Source of the DNA: Adiantum capillus-veneris
Taxonomy: Eukaryota > Streptophyta > Polypodiopsida > Polypodiales > Pteridaceae
Assembly: GCA_014529385.2 (NCBI GenBank)
Contig: CM043950.1
Span: 65,740,935 to 65,802,934 of the forward strand
Direction of reading: 5' to 3'
DNA length: 62,000 nucleotides
Shown: piece by piece, positions 1 to 14,206 of the stretch
How the letters are laid out: every line of letters starts with the position of its first letter
Numbering within the stretch: the stretch's first letter is position 1
Notes under the pieces: model-generated
The model's input: only the letters and a program-made list of their open reading frames with translations
Told to the model about the DNA's origin: nothing
The model's database searches: none
Made by a program: the position numbers and the translations under genes

Positions 1-3000
1 GTAGAAAAAGCATCTAAATACCTACCCCTGTAAAGTTTCATGGGCATCACAATCTGTCCTGACGGTCTACGATGGCTATCCTAAACCGACGAGACTAGAG
101 AGGACGGCTATGAAGCTTTGCAGGGGTAGGGAGAGCACCTTGGAAAGTTTCATGGGCACACAATCCGTCTCGATGGGCTATGGTAGTAGAATTGCTAGTT
201 TCTTACCATTGGATCCTTAGCGAAGCCAAAACAAAAAAATTGTCAATTGTGCCACCGTAGACCAAGGAGACAGGACTGGATGGCCATGAAACATTGCGGG
301 GACAGGGAAAGCACCTAGATACCTCTCCTTGCAAAGTTTCCTGGACATCGCAATCCGTATCGACGGGCTACGTGGAACAATCACCAGTTTTTGACCTGAA
401 GCCACAACAAAAAAACTGGAGATTGTGCCACTCTAGACCTATGAGACGGGAAAGGATGGCCATGAAACATTGCAGGCACAGTGAAAGCGTCTAAACCCCC
501 TTCCCTACAAAGTTTCATGGGCAACACAATCCGTTTCGACGATCTTCGGTGGCACAATCGCCAATTTTTGACCATTGGGCCCTTGGCGAAGCCAAAACAA
601 AAAAAATGGGCAATTGTGGTACCTTAAACCGACGAGACGGGAGCGGATGGCCATGAAACATTTCAGGGTCAAGGAAAGAACCTAAATCCCTGCCCCTGCA
701 AAGTTTTATGGGCATCACAATCCGTCTTGACAGGCTAGGGTGGCACAATCACCAGTTTTTGACCATTGGGCCCTTAGCGAATCCAAATCGAAAGAATTGG
801 TGATTATGCTACCCTAGACAGACGAGACAAGAGCTGATGGCCATGAAACTTTGCAGGGATAGGGAAAGCACTTGAATACCACCCCTGCAAAGTTTCATGA
901 AGAACACAACCCGTCTCTACAGTCTATTATGGCACAATCGACAGTTTTTGACCATTAGGCCCTAAGCGAAGCCCAAACGAAAAAATTGGCGATTGTGCCA
1001 CCATAGACTGATGAGACGGGAGCGGATGGCCATGAACTATTGGAAGGACACGGGCTACAATGGCACAATCACTAATTTTTGACCCTTGGGCCTTTAACGA
1101 AGCCAAAACAAAAAAATTGGTGATTGTGCTACCCTAGACCGACGCGACGGATGGCCATGAAACTTTTCCACGGCAAGAAAAGCACCTAAATCCCTACCTC
1201 TAAAAAGTTTTATGGGCATCACAATCCATGTCGACGGGCTATGGTGGCACAATCGTCAGTTTTTGACCATTGGACCCTTAACGAATCCAAAACGAAAGAA
1301 TTGGCGATTGTGCCACCCTAGACAGACGAGACAGGAGCGGATCGCCATGAAACTTTGCAGGGGAAGGGAAAGCACTTGATTACCCACCCCTGCAAAGTAT
1401 CATGGGCAACGCAACCCATCTCGGCGGTCTGCTATGGCACAATCGCTAGTTTTTGACCATTAGGCCCTTAGCAAAGCCAAAACGAAGAAATTGGCGATTG
1501 TGCCACCCTAGACCGACGAGACGGGAGCAAATGGCCAGGAAAAACATTGCAAGGGTAGGGAGAGCATCTAGATCTCCACCCCTATTAAGTTTCATGGGCA
1601 TCGCAATCTGTCTTGACGGTTTATAATGGCACAATCACCAGTTTTTGACCGTTGGGCCCTTAGCGAAGCCAAAACAGAAAAATTGGTGATTGTGCTACCA
1701 TAGACCGACGAGATGGGAGCGGATGGCCATGAAACTTTGTAGGGGTAGGAAAAGCACCTTGGAAAGTTTCATAGACACACAATCCGTCTCGACGGGCTAC
1801 AGTGGCACAATCGCCAATTTTTGACCATTGGGTCTTTAACAAAGCAAATCGAAAGAATTGGCGATTGTGACATCCTAAACAGACGAGACGAGAGATGACG
1901 ACCATGAAACTGTGCAGGGACAAGGAAAGCACTTGAATACCACCTCTGCAAAGTTTCATGGGCAACGCAACCCGTGTCTACAATGTATTATGGCGAAGCC
2001 AAAACGAAAGAATTGGCGATTGTGCCACCATAGACCGATGAGACGGGAGCGGATGGCCATGAAATATTGCAAGGATAGGGAAACCATTTAAATACCTATT
2101 CTTGCAAGGTTTCATGGGCATCCCAATCGATCTCGACGGGCTTAGGTGGCACAATCACCAATTTTTGATCGTTGGGCCCTTAACGAAGCCAAAACAAAAA
2201 AATCGGCGATTGTGTTACCCTAGACCGACGAGACGGGAGCGGATGGCCATGAAACTTTTCCAGGGCAAGGAAAGCACCTAAATCCCTACCTCTGCAATGT
2301 TTTATAGGCATTACACTCCGTGTCGACGGGCTATGGTGGCACAATCGCCAGTTTTTGACCATTGGAACCTTGGAGAATCCAAAACGAAAGAATTAACGAT
2401 TGTGCCATCCTAGACAGACGAGACGGGAGCGGATGGCCATGAAACTTTGCAAGGGAAGGGAAAGCACTTGAGTATCCACCCGTGCAAAGTTTCATGGGCG
2501 ATGCAACCCGTCTCGACGGTTACTATGGCACAATCACCAGTTTTTGACCATTACGCCCCTAGCGAAGCCAAAACGAAGAAATTGGCGATTGTGCCACCTT
2601 AGACCAACGAGACGGGAGCAGATGGCCATGAAACATTGCAAGGGCAGGGAAAGCATCGAGATCCCCATCCCTATTATGTTTCATGGACATCCTAATCCAT
2701 CTTGACGGTTTACAATGGCACAATCACCAGTTTTTGACCGTTGGGCCCTTAGCGAAGCCAAAACAAAAAAATTGGCGATTGTGCTACCCTAGACCGACGA
2801 GATGGGAATGGATGGCCATGAGACTTTGCAGGGGTAGGGAAAGCATCTTAGAAAGTTTCATGGACACAAAATTTGTCTTGACGGGCTGCAGTGGCACAAT
2901 CGCCAATTTTTGACCATTGGGCCCTTAGCAAAGCCCAAACGAAAAAATTGGCGATTGTACCACCCTACACCAACGAGACAGGAATCGATGGCCATGAAAC

Positions 3001-6000
3001 ATTGCGGGGGCAGAGAAAGCACCTAAATCCTTGTTCTTGGAAAGTTTCATGGGCATCACAATCGGTCTCGACGAGCTACAGTGGCACAATCACCATTTTT
3101 TGACCATTGGGCCCTTAGCGAAGAGGGAACAAAAAAAAAAGGAGATTGTGCCACCCTAGACCTACGAGACAGGAAAGGATGGCCATGAAACATTGCAGGC
3201 ACAAGGAAAGCACCTAAATCTTTGCCCCTACAAAATTTCACGGGCAACGCAATGCGTTTCGACGGGCTACAGTGGCACAAATCGCCACTTTTTGACCATT
3301 GGGGCCTTAGTGAAGCCAAAACAAAAAATTTGGCGATTGTGCCACCCTAGACCGACGAGACGGGAGCGGATGGCCAGGAAACGTTGCAAGGGTAGAAAAA
3401 GCATCGAAATCCCTATCCCTGTAAAGTTTCATGGTTATCACAATCTGTCTTGACAGTCTATGATGGCACAATCACCAGTTATATACCGTTGGGCCCTTAG
3501 CGAAGCCAAAACGAAAAAATTGGCGATTGTGCTACCCTAGACCGACGAGACTAGAGCAGATGGCTATGAAACTTTGCAGGGTTAGGGAAAGCACCTTGGA
3601 ATTTTTCATGGGCACACAATCCGTCTCGACGGGCTACGATGGCACAATCACCAGTTTTTGACCACTGGGTCCTTAGCGAAGCCAAAACGAAAAAATTGGC
3701 GATTGTACCACCCCAGACCAACAAGACAGGAACGGATGGCAATAAAACATTGTGTGGGCAGGGAAAGCACCTAAATCCCTATTCTTGCAAAGTTTCATGG
3801 GTATTGTAATCAGTATCGATGGGCTACGGTGGCACAAATTGCCAGTTTTTGACCATTGGGGCCTTAGCGAAGCCAAAATGAAAAAATTGGCGATTATGCC
3901 ACCCTAGACCGACGAGACGGGAGCGGATGGCCATGAAACGTTGCAAGGGCAGGAAAAGCATCTAAATCCATGCCACGTAAAGTTTCATGGTCATTGCAAT
4001 CCATCTTCACGGTCTACGATGGCACAATCAACAATTTTATACAGTTGGGCCCTTAGCGAAGCCAAAACGAAAAAATTAGCGATTGTGCTGCCCTAGACCG
4101 ACGAGACTAGAGCGGATGGATATGAAATTGTGCAGTGGTAGGGAAAGCACCTTGAAAAGTTTCATGGGCACACAATCCGTCTCAACGGGGTACGATGGCA
4201 CAATCGCCAGTTTTTGACCATTGGGTCCTTAGGGAAACCAAAATTAAAAAATTGGCGATTGTGCCACCCTAGACCAGCGAGGCAGGAACGGACGGCCATG
4301 AAATGTTATTGTCAGTTTTTGACCATTGTACCCTTAACGAATCCCAAGCGAAGGAATTGGCGATTGTGCCACCCTACACAGACGAGACGGGAGCAGATGG
4401 CCATGAGACTTTGCAGGGAAAGGGAAAGCACTTGAGTACCCACCCTGCAAAGTTTCATGGGCAATGCAACCCGTCTCGACGGTCTACTATGGCACAATCG
4501 CCAGTTTTAACCATTAGGCCCTTAGCGAAGCCAAAACGAAGAAATTGGCGATTGTGCCACCCTAGACCGACGAGACGGGAGCGGATGGCCATGAAAAACA
4601 TTGCAAGGGCAAGGAAATCATCTAGATCCCCACCCCTATTAAGTTTCACGGGCATCGCAATCTGTCTTGACAGTTTATAATGGCACAATCACCAGTTTTT
4701 GACCGTTGGGCCCTTAGCGAAGCCAAAACAAAAAAATTGGCGATTGTGCTACCCTAGACCGACGAGATGGGAGCGAATGGCCATGAAACTTTGTAGGGGT
4801 AGGAAAAGAACCTTGGAAAGTTTCATGGACACACAATCCGTCTCGATGGGCTACAGTGGCACAATCGCCAGTTTTTGACCATTGGGTCTTTAGCAAAGCC
4901 AAATCGAAAGAATTGGCGATTATGCCACCCTTGACAGAAGAGACGAGGGCTGATGGCCATGAAACTATGTAGGGACAGGGAAAGCACTTGAATACCACCT
5001 CTGGAAAGTTTCATGGGCAACGCAACCCGTCTCTACAATCTATTATGGCACAATCGCCAGTTTTTGACCATTAGGCCCTTAGCGAAGCCAAAACGAAAAA
5101 ATTGGCGATTGTGCCACCATAGACCAATGAGACGGGAACGGATGGCCATGACATGTTGCAAGGGGAGGGAAAGCATATAGATTCCCACCCCTGTTATGTT
5201 TCATGGGCATCGCGATCCGTCTTGACGGTTTACAATGGCACAATCACCAGTTTTTGACCGTTGGGCCCTTAGCGAAGCCAAAACAAAAAAATTTGACGAT
5301 TGTGCTACCCTAGACGGATGAGATGGGAACGGATGGCCATGAAACTTTGTAGGGGTAGGAAAATCACCTTGGAAATTTTCATGGACACACAATCCGTCTT
5401 GACGGGCTGCAGTGGCACAATCGCCAGTTTTTGACCATTGGGTCCTTAGCAAAGCCAAAACGAAAAAATTGGCGATTGTGCCACCCTAGATCAACAAGAC
5501 ACGAATGGATGTCCATGAAACATTGCGGATGCAGGGAAAGCACGTAAATCCATGTCCTTGCAAAGTTTCAAGGGAATCACAATCGGTCTCGATGGGCTAC
5601 AGTGGCACAATCAACATTTTTTGACCATTGTGCCCTTAGTGAAGAGAGAACAAAAAAAATGGAGATTGTGCCACCCTAGACCTACGAGACGGAAAAGGAT
5701 GGCCTTGAAACATTGCAAGCATAGGGAAAGCACCTAAATCTTTAGCCCTACAAAATTTCATGGGTAACGCAATCTGTTTTGATAGGCTACGGTGGCACAA
5801 TCGCTAGATTTTGACCATTGGGCCCTTAGCGAAGCCAAAACAAAAAAATTAGCGATTGTGTTACCTTAAACCGACGAGACGGGAGCGGATGGCCATGAAA
5901 CTTTTCAGGGGCAAGGAAAGGACCTAAATCTTTGTCCCTGCAAAGTTTTATGGGCGTCACAATCCGTCTTGGACGGGCTAGGGTGGCACAATCGCCAGTT

Positions 6001-9000
6001 TTTGACCATTGGGCCCTTAGCGAATCCAAATCGAAAGAATTGGCGATTGTGCGACCCTAGACAGGCGAGACGAGAGCTAGTGGCCATGAAACTTTGTAGG
6101 GATAGGGAAATCACTTGAATACCACCTCTACAAAGTTTCATGGACAACACAACCCGTCTCTACGGTCTATTATGGCACAATCGATAGTTTTTGACCATTA
6201 GGCCCTAAGCGAAGCCAAAACGAAAAATTGACGATTGTGCCACCATAGACCGATGAGACTGGAGCGGATGTCCATGAACTATTGCAAGGACAGGGAAAGC
6301 ATCTCAATCCCTATTCTTGCAAAGTTTCATGGGCATTTCAATCGGTCTGGACGGGCTACATTGGCACAATCACCTATTTTTGACCCTTGGGCCTTTAACG
6401 AAGCCAAAACAAAAAATTGGCGATTGTGCTACCCTAGACCGACGAGATGGGAGCGGATGGCCATGAAACTTTTCCACGGCAAGAAAAGCACATAAATCCC
6501 TACCTCTATAAAGTTTTATGGGTATCACAATCCATGTCAACGGACTATGGTGGCACAATCGTCAGTGTTTGACCATTGGACCCTTCACGAATCCAAAACG
6601 AAAGAATTGGCGATTGTGCCACCCTAGACAGACGAGACGAGAGCGGATGGCCATGAAACTTTGTAGGGGAAGGGAAAGCACTTGATACCCACCCTTGCAA
6701 AGTTTCATGGGAAACGCAACCCATCTCGACGGTCTACTATGGCACAATCGCCAGTTTTTGACCATTAGGCCCTTAGCGAAGCCAAAACGAAGAAATTGGC
6801 TATTGTGCCACCCTAGACCGACGAGACGGGATTGGATGGCCATGAAAAACATTGCAAGGGCAGGGAAAGCATCTAGATCCCCACCCCTACTAAGTTTCAT
6901 GGGCATCGCAATCTGTTTTGACGGTTTATAATGGCACAATCACCAGTTTTTGACCGTTGGGCCCTTAGCGAAGCCAAAACAAAAAATTGGCGATTGTGCT
7001 ACCTTAAACCAATGAGATGGGAGCGGATGGCCATGCAACTTTGTAGGGGTAGGAAAAGCACCTTGGAAAGTTTCATGGACACACAATCTGTCTCGACGGG
7101 CTACAGTGGCACAATCGCCAGTTTTTGACCATTGGGTCTTTAGCGAAGCCAAATCGAAAGAATTGGCGATTGTGCCACCCTAGACAGACGAGACGGGAGC
7201 TGATGGCCATGAAACTCTATAGGGACAGGGAAAGCACTTGAAGACCGCCCCTGCAAAGTTTCATGGGCAACGTAACCCGTCTCTATAATCTATTATGGCA
7301 CAATCGCCGGTTTTTTACCATTAGGCCCTTAGCGAAGCCAAAACGAAAAAATTGGCGATTGTGCCTCCATAGACCGATGAGACGGGAGTAGATGGCCATG
7401 AAATGTTGCAAGGATAGGGAAAGCATTTAAATCCCTATTCTTGCAAAGTTTGACGGGCATCCCAATCGATCTCGACGGGCTTAGGTGGCACAATCACCAA
7501 TTTTTGATCGTTGGGCCCTTAATGAAGCCAAAACAAGAAAATTGGCGATTGTGCTACCCTAGACCGAGGAGACGGGAGCGGATGGCCATGAAACTTTTCC
7601 AGGGGAGACAGACGAAACGAGAGCGGATGGCCATGAAACATTGCAGGGGAAGGGAAAGCACTTGAGTATCCACCCCTGTGAAGTTTCATGGGCGACACAA
7701 CCCGTCTCGACGGTCTACTATGGCACAATCGTCAGTTTTTGACCATTAGGCCCCGAGCGAATCGAAAGAATTGGCGATTGTGCCACCCTAGACAAACGAG
7801 ACGAGATCTGATGGCCATGAAACTTTGCAGGGATAGGGAAAGCACTTGAATACCACCTCTGCAAAGTTCATGGGCAAGGCAACCCGTCTCTACAGTCCAT
7901 TATGGCATAATTGACAGTTTTTTACCATTAGGCCCTTAGCGAAGCCAAAACGAAAAAATTGGCGATTGTGCCACCATTGACCGATGAGACGGGAACGGAT
8001 GGCCATGAAATGTTGCAAGGATAGGGAAAGCATCTAAATCCCTATTTTTTCAAAGTTTCATGGTCATCGGAATCGATCTCGACAGGCTAGGTGGCACAAT
8101 CATCAATTTTTACCGTTGGGCCCTTAACGAAGCCAAAACAAAAAAAATTGACGATAGTGCTACCCTAGACCGAGGAGATGGGAGCGGATGGCCATGAAAA
8201 TTTTCCAGGGCAAGGAAAGCACCAAAATCCCTACCTCTGCAAAGTTTTATGGGCATCCCAATTCGTGTCAACGGGCTATGGTGGCACAATCGCCAGTTTT
8301 TTACCATTGGACCCTTAGCGAATCCAAAATGAAAGAATTGGCGATTGTGCCACCCTATACAAACGAGACGAAAGCGGATGGCCATGAGACTTTGCAAGGG
8401 AAGGGAAAGCACTTGAGTACCCACCCCTACAAAGTTTCATGGGCAACGCAACCCGTCTCGAGAGTCTACTATGGCACAATCGCCATTTTTTGACCATTAG
8501 GCCCTTAACGAAGCCAAAACAAAGAAATTGGCGATTGTGCCACCCTAAACCGACGAGACGGGAGCGGATAGCCATCAAACATTGCAAGGGCAGGGAAAGC
8601 ATCTAGATCCCCACCCTTGTTAAGTTTAATGGGCATCGCAATCCGTCTTGACGGTTTACAATGGCACAATCACCAGTTTTTAACCGTTGGGCCCTTAGAG
8701 AAGCCAAAACAAAAAAACTTGGCGATTGTGCTACCCTAGACCGATGAGATGAGAGCGGATGGCCATGAAACTTTGCAGGGGTAGGGAAAGCACCTTGGAA
8801 AGTTTCATGGACACAAAATCCGTCTCGACGGGCTGCAGTGGCACAATCGCCAGTATTGACCATTGGGTCCTTAGCAAAGCCAGAACAAAAAAATTGGCGA
8901 TTGTACCACACTAGACCAACGAGACAGAAACGGATGGCCATGAAACATTGCCGAGGTAGAGAAAGAACCTAAATCCTTGTTCTTGAAAAGTTTCATGGGC

Positions 9001-11460
9001 ATCGCAATCGGTCTCGACGGGCTACGATGGCACAATCTCCAATTTTTGACCATTGGGTCCTTAGCGAAGAGAGAATAAAAAAAATGGAGATTGTGCCTCC
9101 CTAGACGTACGAGACGGGAAAGGATGGCCATGAAACATTGAAGGCGTAGGGAAAGCACCTAAATCTTTGTCCCTACAAAATTTCATGGGCAACGTTGACG
9201 GGCTACGGTGGCACAAATTGCCAGTTTTTGACCATTGGAGCCTTAGCGAAGCCAGAACAAAAAAATTGGCGATTGTGCCACCCTAGACCGACGAGATGGG
9301 AACGGATGCCCATGAAACATTGCAAGGGTAGAAAAAGCATCCAAATCCCTACCCCTGTAAAGTTTCATGGGCATCACAATTTGTCCTGACGGTCTATGAT
9401 GACACAATCACCACTTTTATATCGTTGGGCCCTTAGCGAAGCCAAAACGAAAAAATTGGCGATTGTGCTACCCTAAAGCGACGAGACTAGAGAAGATGGC
9501 TATGAAAGTTTGCAGGGGTAGGGAGAGCACCTTGGAAAGTTTCATGGGCACACAATCTGTCTCGATGGGCTATGTTGGTAGAATTGCTAGTTTTTGACCA
9601 TTGGGTTCTTCGTGAAGCCAAAACAAAAAAATTGTCGATTGTGTCACTCTAGACCAGGGAGATAAGAATGGATGGCCATGAAACATTGCGGGGATAGGGA
9701 AAGCACCTAAATCCCTCTCCTTGCAAAGTTTCCTAGACATCGCAATCCGTATCGACGGGCTACGTGGCACAATGACCAAATTTTGACCTGAAGCCACAAC
9801 AAAAAAATTTGAGATTGTGCCACTCTAGACCTACGAGATGGGAAAGGATTTCGATGCAACATTGCAAGCACAAGGAAAGCATCTAAACCCTTGTCCCTAC
9901 AAAGTTTCATGGGCAACACAATCCATTTCGACGGTCTACGATGGAACAATCGCCAATTTTTGACCATTGGGCCCTTAGCGAAGCCAAAACAAAAAAATTG
10001 GCGATTGTGCTACCTTAAACCGACGAGACGAGAGCGGATGGCCATGAAACTTTTCAGGGGCAAGGAAAGAACCTAAATCCCTACCCCTGCAAAGTTTTAT
10101 GGGCATCACAATCCGTCTTGGACGGCCTAGGGTGGCACAATCGCCAGTTTTTTACCATTGCGCCCTTAGCGAATCCAAATCGAAAGAATTGGCGATTGTG
10201 CCACCCTAGACAGACAAGACGAGAGCTGATGGCCATGAAACTTTGCAGGGATAGGGAAAGCACTTGAATACCACCTCTACAAAGTTTCATGGACAACACA
10301 ACCCGTCTCTACAGTCTATTATGGCACAATCGATAGTTTTTTACCATTAGGCCCTAAGCGAAGCCAAAATGAACAAATTGGCGATTGTGCCATTGTAGCC
10401 CGTCGAGACGGGAGCGGAAGGCCATGAACTATTGCAAGGACAGGGAAAGCATCTAAATCCCTATTCTTGCAAATTTTCATGGGCATCGCAATCGGTCTCG
10501 ACGGGCTACAATGGCACAATCACCAATTTTTGACCCTTGGGCCTTTAACGAAGCCAAAACAAAAAAATTGTCGATTGTGCTACCCGAGACTGACGAGACA
10601 GGAGCGGATGGCCATGAAACTTTTCCACGGCAAGAAAAGCACCTAAATCTCTACCTCCACAAAGTTTTATGGGCATCACAATCCATGTCCACGGGCTATG
10701 GTGGCACAATCGTCAGTTTTTGACCATTGGACCCTTAACGAATCCAAAACGAAAGAATTGGCCATAAGTTTCATGGGCAGCGCAACCCGTCTCGACGGTC
10801 TACTATGGCACAATCGCCAGTTTTTGACCATTAGGCCCTTGGCGAAGCCAAAACGAAGAAATTGACGATTGTGCCACCCTACACCGACGAGACGGGAGCG
10901 GATGGCCATGAAAAACATTGCAAGGGCAAGGAAATCATCTAGATCCCCACCCCTATTAAGTTTCACGGGCATCGCAATCTGTCTTGACGGTTTATAATGG
11001 CACAATCACCAGTTTTTGACCGTTGGGCCCTTAGCGAAGCCAAAACAAAAAAATTGGCGATTGTGCTACCCTAGACCGACGAGATGGGAGCGAATGGCCA
11101 TGAAACTTTGTAGGGGTAGGAAAAGAACCTTGGAAAGTTTCATGGACACACAATCCGTCTCGATGGGCTACAGTGGCACAATCGCCAGTTTTTGACCATT
11201 GGGTCTTTAGCGAAGCCAAATCGAAAGAATTGGTGATTGTGCCACCCTAGACAGACGAGACGAGAGCTGATGGCCATGGAAATTTGTAGGGACGGGGAAA
11301 GCACTTGAATACCACCTCTGCAAAGTTGCATGGGCAATGCAACTCATCTCTACAATCTATTATGGCACAATCGCCAGTTTTTTACCATTAGGCCCTTAGC
11401 GAAGCCAAAACGAAAAAATTGGCGATTGTGCTACCATAGACGGATGAGACGGGAGTGGAT
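1..11460. repeat. Dyad-symmetric satellite array, left part
   Basis: Head-to-tail monomers of about 189-192 bp, with a recurrent shorter class of about 176 bp, fill this stretch and continue past the left edge. Landmarks recur at 1449, 1641, 1817, then 2161, 2351, 2540, 2730, 2906, 3095. Each monomer contains GGTGGCACAATCGCCA and, about 43 bp later, its reverse complement. It then has GACGAGACGG and GGCCATGAAACTTTGCA, followed after about 22 bp by TGCAAAGTTTCATGGGC and CCGTCTCGACGG, which reverse-complement the preceding arm. The monomer is therefore two alternating hairpins. The many 60-125 codon open frames on both strands are by-products. No known family is recognised. Confidence 0.95.
11456..11460. 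repeat. Target-site duplication, left copy
   Basis: The bases tggat directly precede the 5' LTR. They correspond to the satellite motif gagcggatgg into which the element inserted. Confidence 0.7.
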
Positions 11461-11678
11461 TGTTGGGATTAAAGCCCAAGTGGCCTCTTATGCGGATATG
11501 GCCGGCTGCCTGCCTAACTCACTTTCCTCTAACTCTTTGTATATACTCACATATACTTTGTGAATACTAAGGTAATTGGGAGATAACCCTTCTAACAGTT
11601 CTCTGCGTACTGTACTGTGTAAGCTCACTATGTGTGTGTGTGAGAGAGAGTCGACCCACGCTCCGCTCCGCGACTTCA
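11461..11678 (+). repeat. Copia 5' LTR
   Basis: The LTR starts TGTTGGGATTAAAGCCC and ends GCGACTTCA immediately before the primer site. A TATA-like TATATAC lies at 11540-11546. A short (TG)n(AG)n microsatellite is present near 11631-11650 and is the only length difference from the 3' LTR. Confidence 0.95.
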
Positions 11679-11680
11679 AT

Positions 11681-11692
11681 TGGTATCAGAGC
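11681..11692 (+). other. Primer-binding site for tRNA-iMet
   Basis: TGGTATCAGAGC, two bases after the LTR, is the standard plant copia primer site complementary to the 3' end of initiator methionine tRNA. Confidence 0.93.
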
Positions 11693-12733
11693 CTTGGTTC
11701 AGTGCGGTTTTGCGCAATCGCGCGCGCGCACTTTTTCGGCAGATTCTGGATCCGGAGTTCGAAAATTCACACTCGGCGTTCCGGGAGCGTTTCCATTAGG
11801 CGACCTGTGGTTTTACCCCCCTTTCGAAGCCGTTTATGCCCTCAAAATTTCGTTCTGAGCACTACAGCAGAAGATAGATTTCAGCCGCAAAGAAATCCGT
11901 CTTGTGTAGATTGGCAAGCAGGAGGTGGTCGACATCAATATCGGCATCGACATACATCACTTATTAGTCTTCAGAGCATCATCTATAGACCAAGTACACA
12001 TATATATCATCAGATATATATATTGCAGTCTGCATTGCTACTTCTTGTGCTTGCCAGGTTCCAGGGGAGGTGTGGCCATACGACGGCTTGACACCACTGG
12101 CATGTATTGCAGATTGATGTACTGTGATTGTGGGTCTGCTAGTTGTGAGTCACGCTAGAAGACAAACCGCCGCAGCGGTCATAGGACAGTGATTGGTCTA
12201 TTATACGATGTATGCTAGTTCTGGGCAGTTTGCTGAGCCATCTGAGAGGGTCGTGTGTGAGGTTTTTGGAAGCCAAGCACTGGGGGCTGGGTTACCCAGT
12301 GTGAGGTGGATTAGGTTGCTGGAGTTCCCCTCTACACGCATCCTCTTCGGCGACTTTTATCCCTTAGGATGTATGACTTTGTGTAGACACTGGATTGCAT
12401 CTTATGCGTCAAGCCGTTGAGGCATTGTTCAGGGTTCAGTCTTGAGACAGATACAGGTTCTGTCATCGCCCAGAGAGAAGACAGTGTATGCTTACAGGAC
12501 AGCATATTACAAAGATTTTTTAGATTTGTCACTGGTCAGCTATTTATTATTGTTTTTTGAGCTATCTTTTGGTTCCCAGAGCTCAGTTTACAGGGGAGAC
12601 TCTGTCAAAAATTTTCAAAATACTGACAGTTCCTGAGGAGAGGTGTTCAGCTTGTTGATTACAGCTTGTTTACTGTGTACAGAGGCCAGTTTACAGGGGA
12701 AACTCTGCCGGATTTTTCTCAGGAGTAAACAGT
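11693..12733 (+). other. Untranslated leader of the copia element
   Basis: About 1 kb lies between the primer site and the gag start. It contains many stops and no recognisable domain. A direct repeat agtttacaggggaRactctg occurs near 12584 and again near 12688. The short open frames here are not supported as genes. Confidence 0.7.
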
Positions 12734-14206
12734 TTGGCAGATATGGCATCTTCTCAAAGTGAGACTCTTTACAACATAAAGAAGCTGGATGGCACAAACT
12801 TTCCATTCTGGAAGAAGCAGATTTGGCAGGTTTTGGTGCAGAAAAAACAAGTGAAGCCACTGAAGCTCAAAGGGGAGAGACCAGAAGGTATGGCTGAAGA
12901 TGAGTGGGAAGAGCTTGACGAGTTAGCTTGTTCCACAATCATGCTGACACTGGCAGAAAATGTTTACTTCAACGTAGCAGAAGAGACTACAGCGTATGGC
13001 GTATGGCAAAAGCTATGTGATATGTACGAGAAACAAAGTGCTGCTTCTCAGATTTACTGGCTCAAGAAATTGGTGGATTTAAAGATGAAGGAAGGGACAG
13101 CCATGTCAAATCATTTGAATGAATTTCACACAATTTTCAGCCAGTTAACAGCACAGGAGATAGTCTTTCCAGATTCAGTGAAGGCTATGTTTCTCTTAAT
13201 CACTTTGCCAGACAGTTGGGATACTTTTCGTACAGCGTTAAGTAATTCTGTCGCGCCAGAAGGTCTTACAAGTGCCAATGTAGAAGGCAGCTTGCTCACA
13301 GAGGAAGTGAACAGGAAGAACATTGACAAAGGCAAAGGCAATAGTGCTTTGGTCGTTCGAGGGAGACAACAGTTTAAAGAGAAGAAGGGTAAGAAGGCAC
13401 AAAACCGAAGTAAGTCTCGTGATTCGAAGTCAAAGGATGACATAGAATGCTACCATTGTGGCAAGAAGGGTCACATGAAGCGAGACTGTACGAAGTGGAA
13501 ACAAGAAAAAGGAAAAACAAAGAGTTCTGAGCAAGATGAAAAGAAGAGTTCAGTGAAGATTGAAGAGGTGAATGCCACAGGATCTGGTTCAGACAGTGAT
13601 TCTGGTATAGCAGCTGGTGACATCTTCCTTACAAGCAATCTTGATTCTGTTTTCTTGACTGCAGACGATGGACATGCTATGAGTGATTGGATTATCGACT
13701 CAGGGGCATCTTTACATGTTTCTCCGCACAAAGAGTGGTTTACATCATATGTGGCTACTAAAGATTATGTCAGACTTGGCAATGAGCAGGTTTGTGACAT
13801 ACTTGGAGTGGGAGATGTGCAGTTGAAGTTTCAGAATGGCTCTTCTTTATGGCTCAAGAATGTCAGACATGTTCCAGCAATCCAAAAGAGCTTGATTAGT
13901 ACAGGGAAGTTGGATGATGCGGGTTATGTGACAGTTTTTGGGAAAAGCGCTTGGAAGATCTCCAAAGGTTCGATGACTGTAGCACATGGCAGCAAGTCAG
14001 GAACTCTGTACACTTTACATGTTTCAGAGGTTAAAAACCATGTAATTAATGTGATTGAGCAACCAAGTGTGTCACTGTGGCATCGTAGGTTGGGACATAT
14101 GTCAAAAAGAGGAATGGAAATACTTTCTCATTATGGTTATTTTCCTGGATTTTCATTTCAAGATTTCGAGTTTTGTGAGCATTGTGTTTATGGTAAGCAA
14201 ACATAG
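12734..14206 (+). CDS. Copia Gag, protease and start of integrase (ends at premature TAG)
   Basis: This 490-codon frame forms the Gag capsid and the protease that matures the polyprotein in virus-like particles. The N-terminal Gag (about residues 1-210) opens with KLDGTNFPFWKKQI, typical of copia Gag of the UBN2/DUF4219 type. A CX2CX4HX4C zinc knuckle (C239, C242, H247, C252) follows in a lysine-rich stretch. The aspartic protease signature DSGAS starts at D322. A GAG-pre-integrase HRRLGH motif is at about H450, with a following CX2C. The frame stops at TAG 14204-14206 just after CVYGKQT, but the same frame continues open downstream, so this is a point break, not the natural end. The first ATG after the leader is used as the start. 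Confidence 0.93.
   Translation: MADMASSQSETLYNIKKLDGTNFPFWKKQIWQVLVQKKQVKPLKLKGERPEGMAEDEWEELDELACSTIMLTLAENVYFNVAEETTAYGVWQKLCDMYEKQSAASQIYWLKKLVDLKMKEGTAMSNHLNEFHTIFSQLTAQEIVFPDSVKAMFLLITLPDSWDTFRTALSNSVAPEGLTSANVEGSLLTEEVNRKNIDKGKGNSALVVRGRQQFKEKKGKKAQNRSKSRDSKSKDDIECYHCGKKGHMKRDCTKWKQEKGKTKSSEQDEKKSSVKIEEVNATGSGSDSDSGIAAGDIFLTSNLDSVFLTADDGHAMSDWIIDSGASLHVSPHKEWFTSYVATKDYVRLGNEQVCDILGVGDVQLKFQNGSSLWLKNVRHVPAIQKSLISTGKLDDAGYVTVFGKSAWKISKGSMTVAHGSKSGTLYTLHVSEVKNHVINVIEQPSVSLWHRRLGHMSKRGMEILSHYGYFPGFSFQDFEFCEHCVYGKQT

Noticed and set aside
14204-14206. TAG as a programmed readthrough or RNA-edited codon
   Set aside because: Copia elements normally use one continuous gag-pol frame, and U-to-C editing that removes stops is known from plant organelles, not nuclear retrotransposons. 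A point mutation is simpler.
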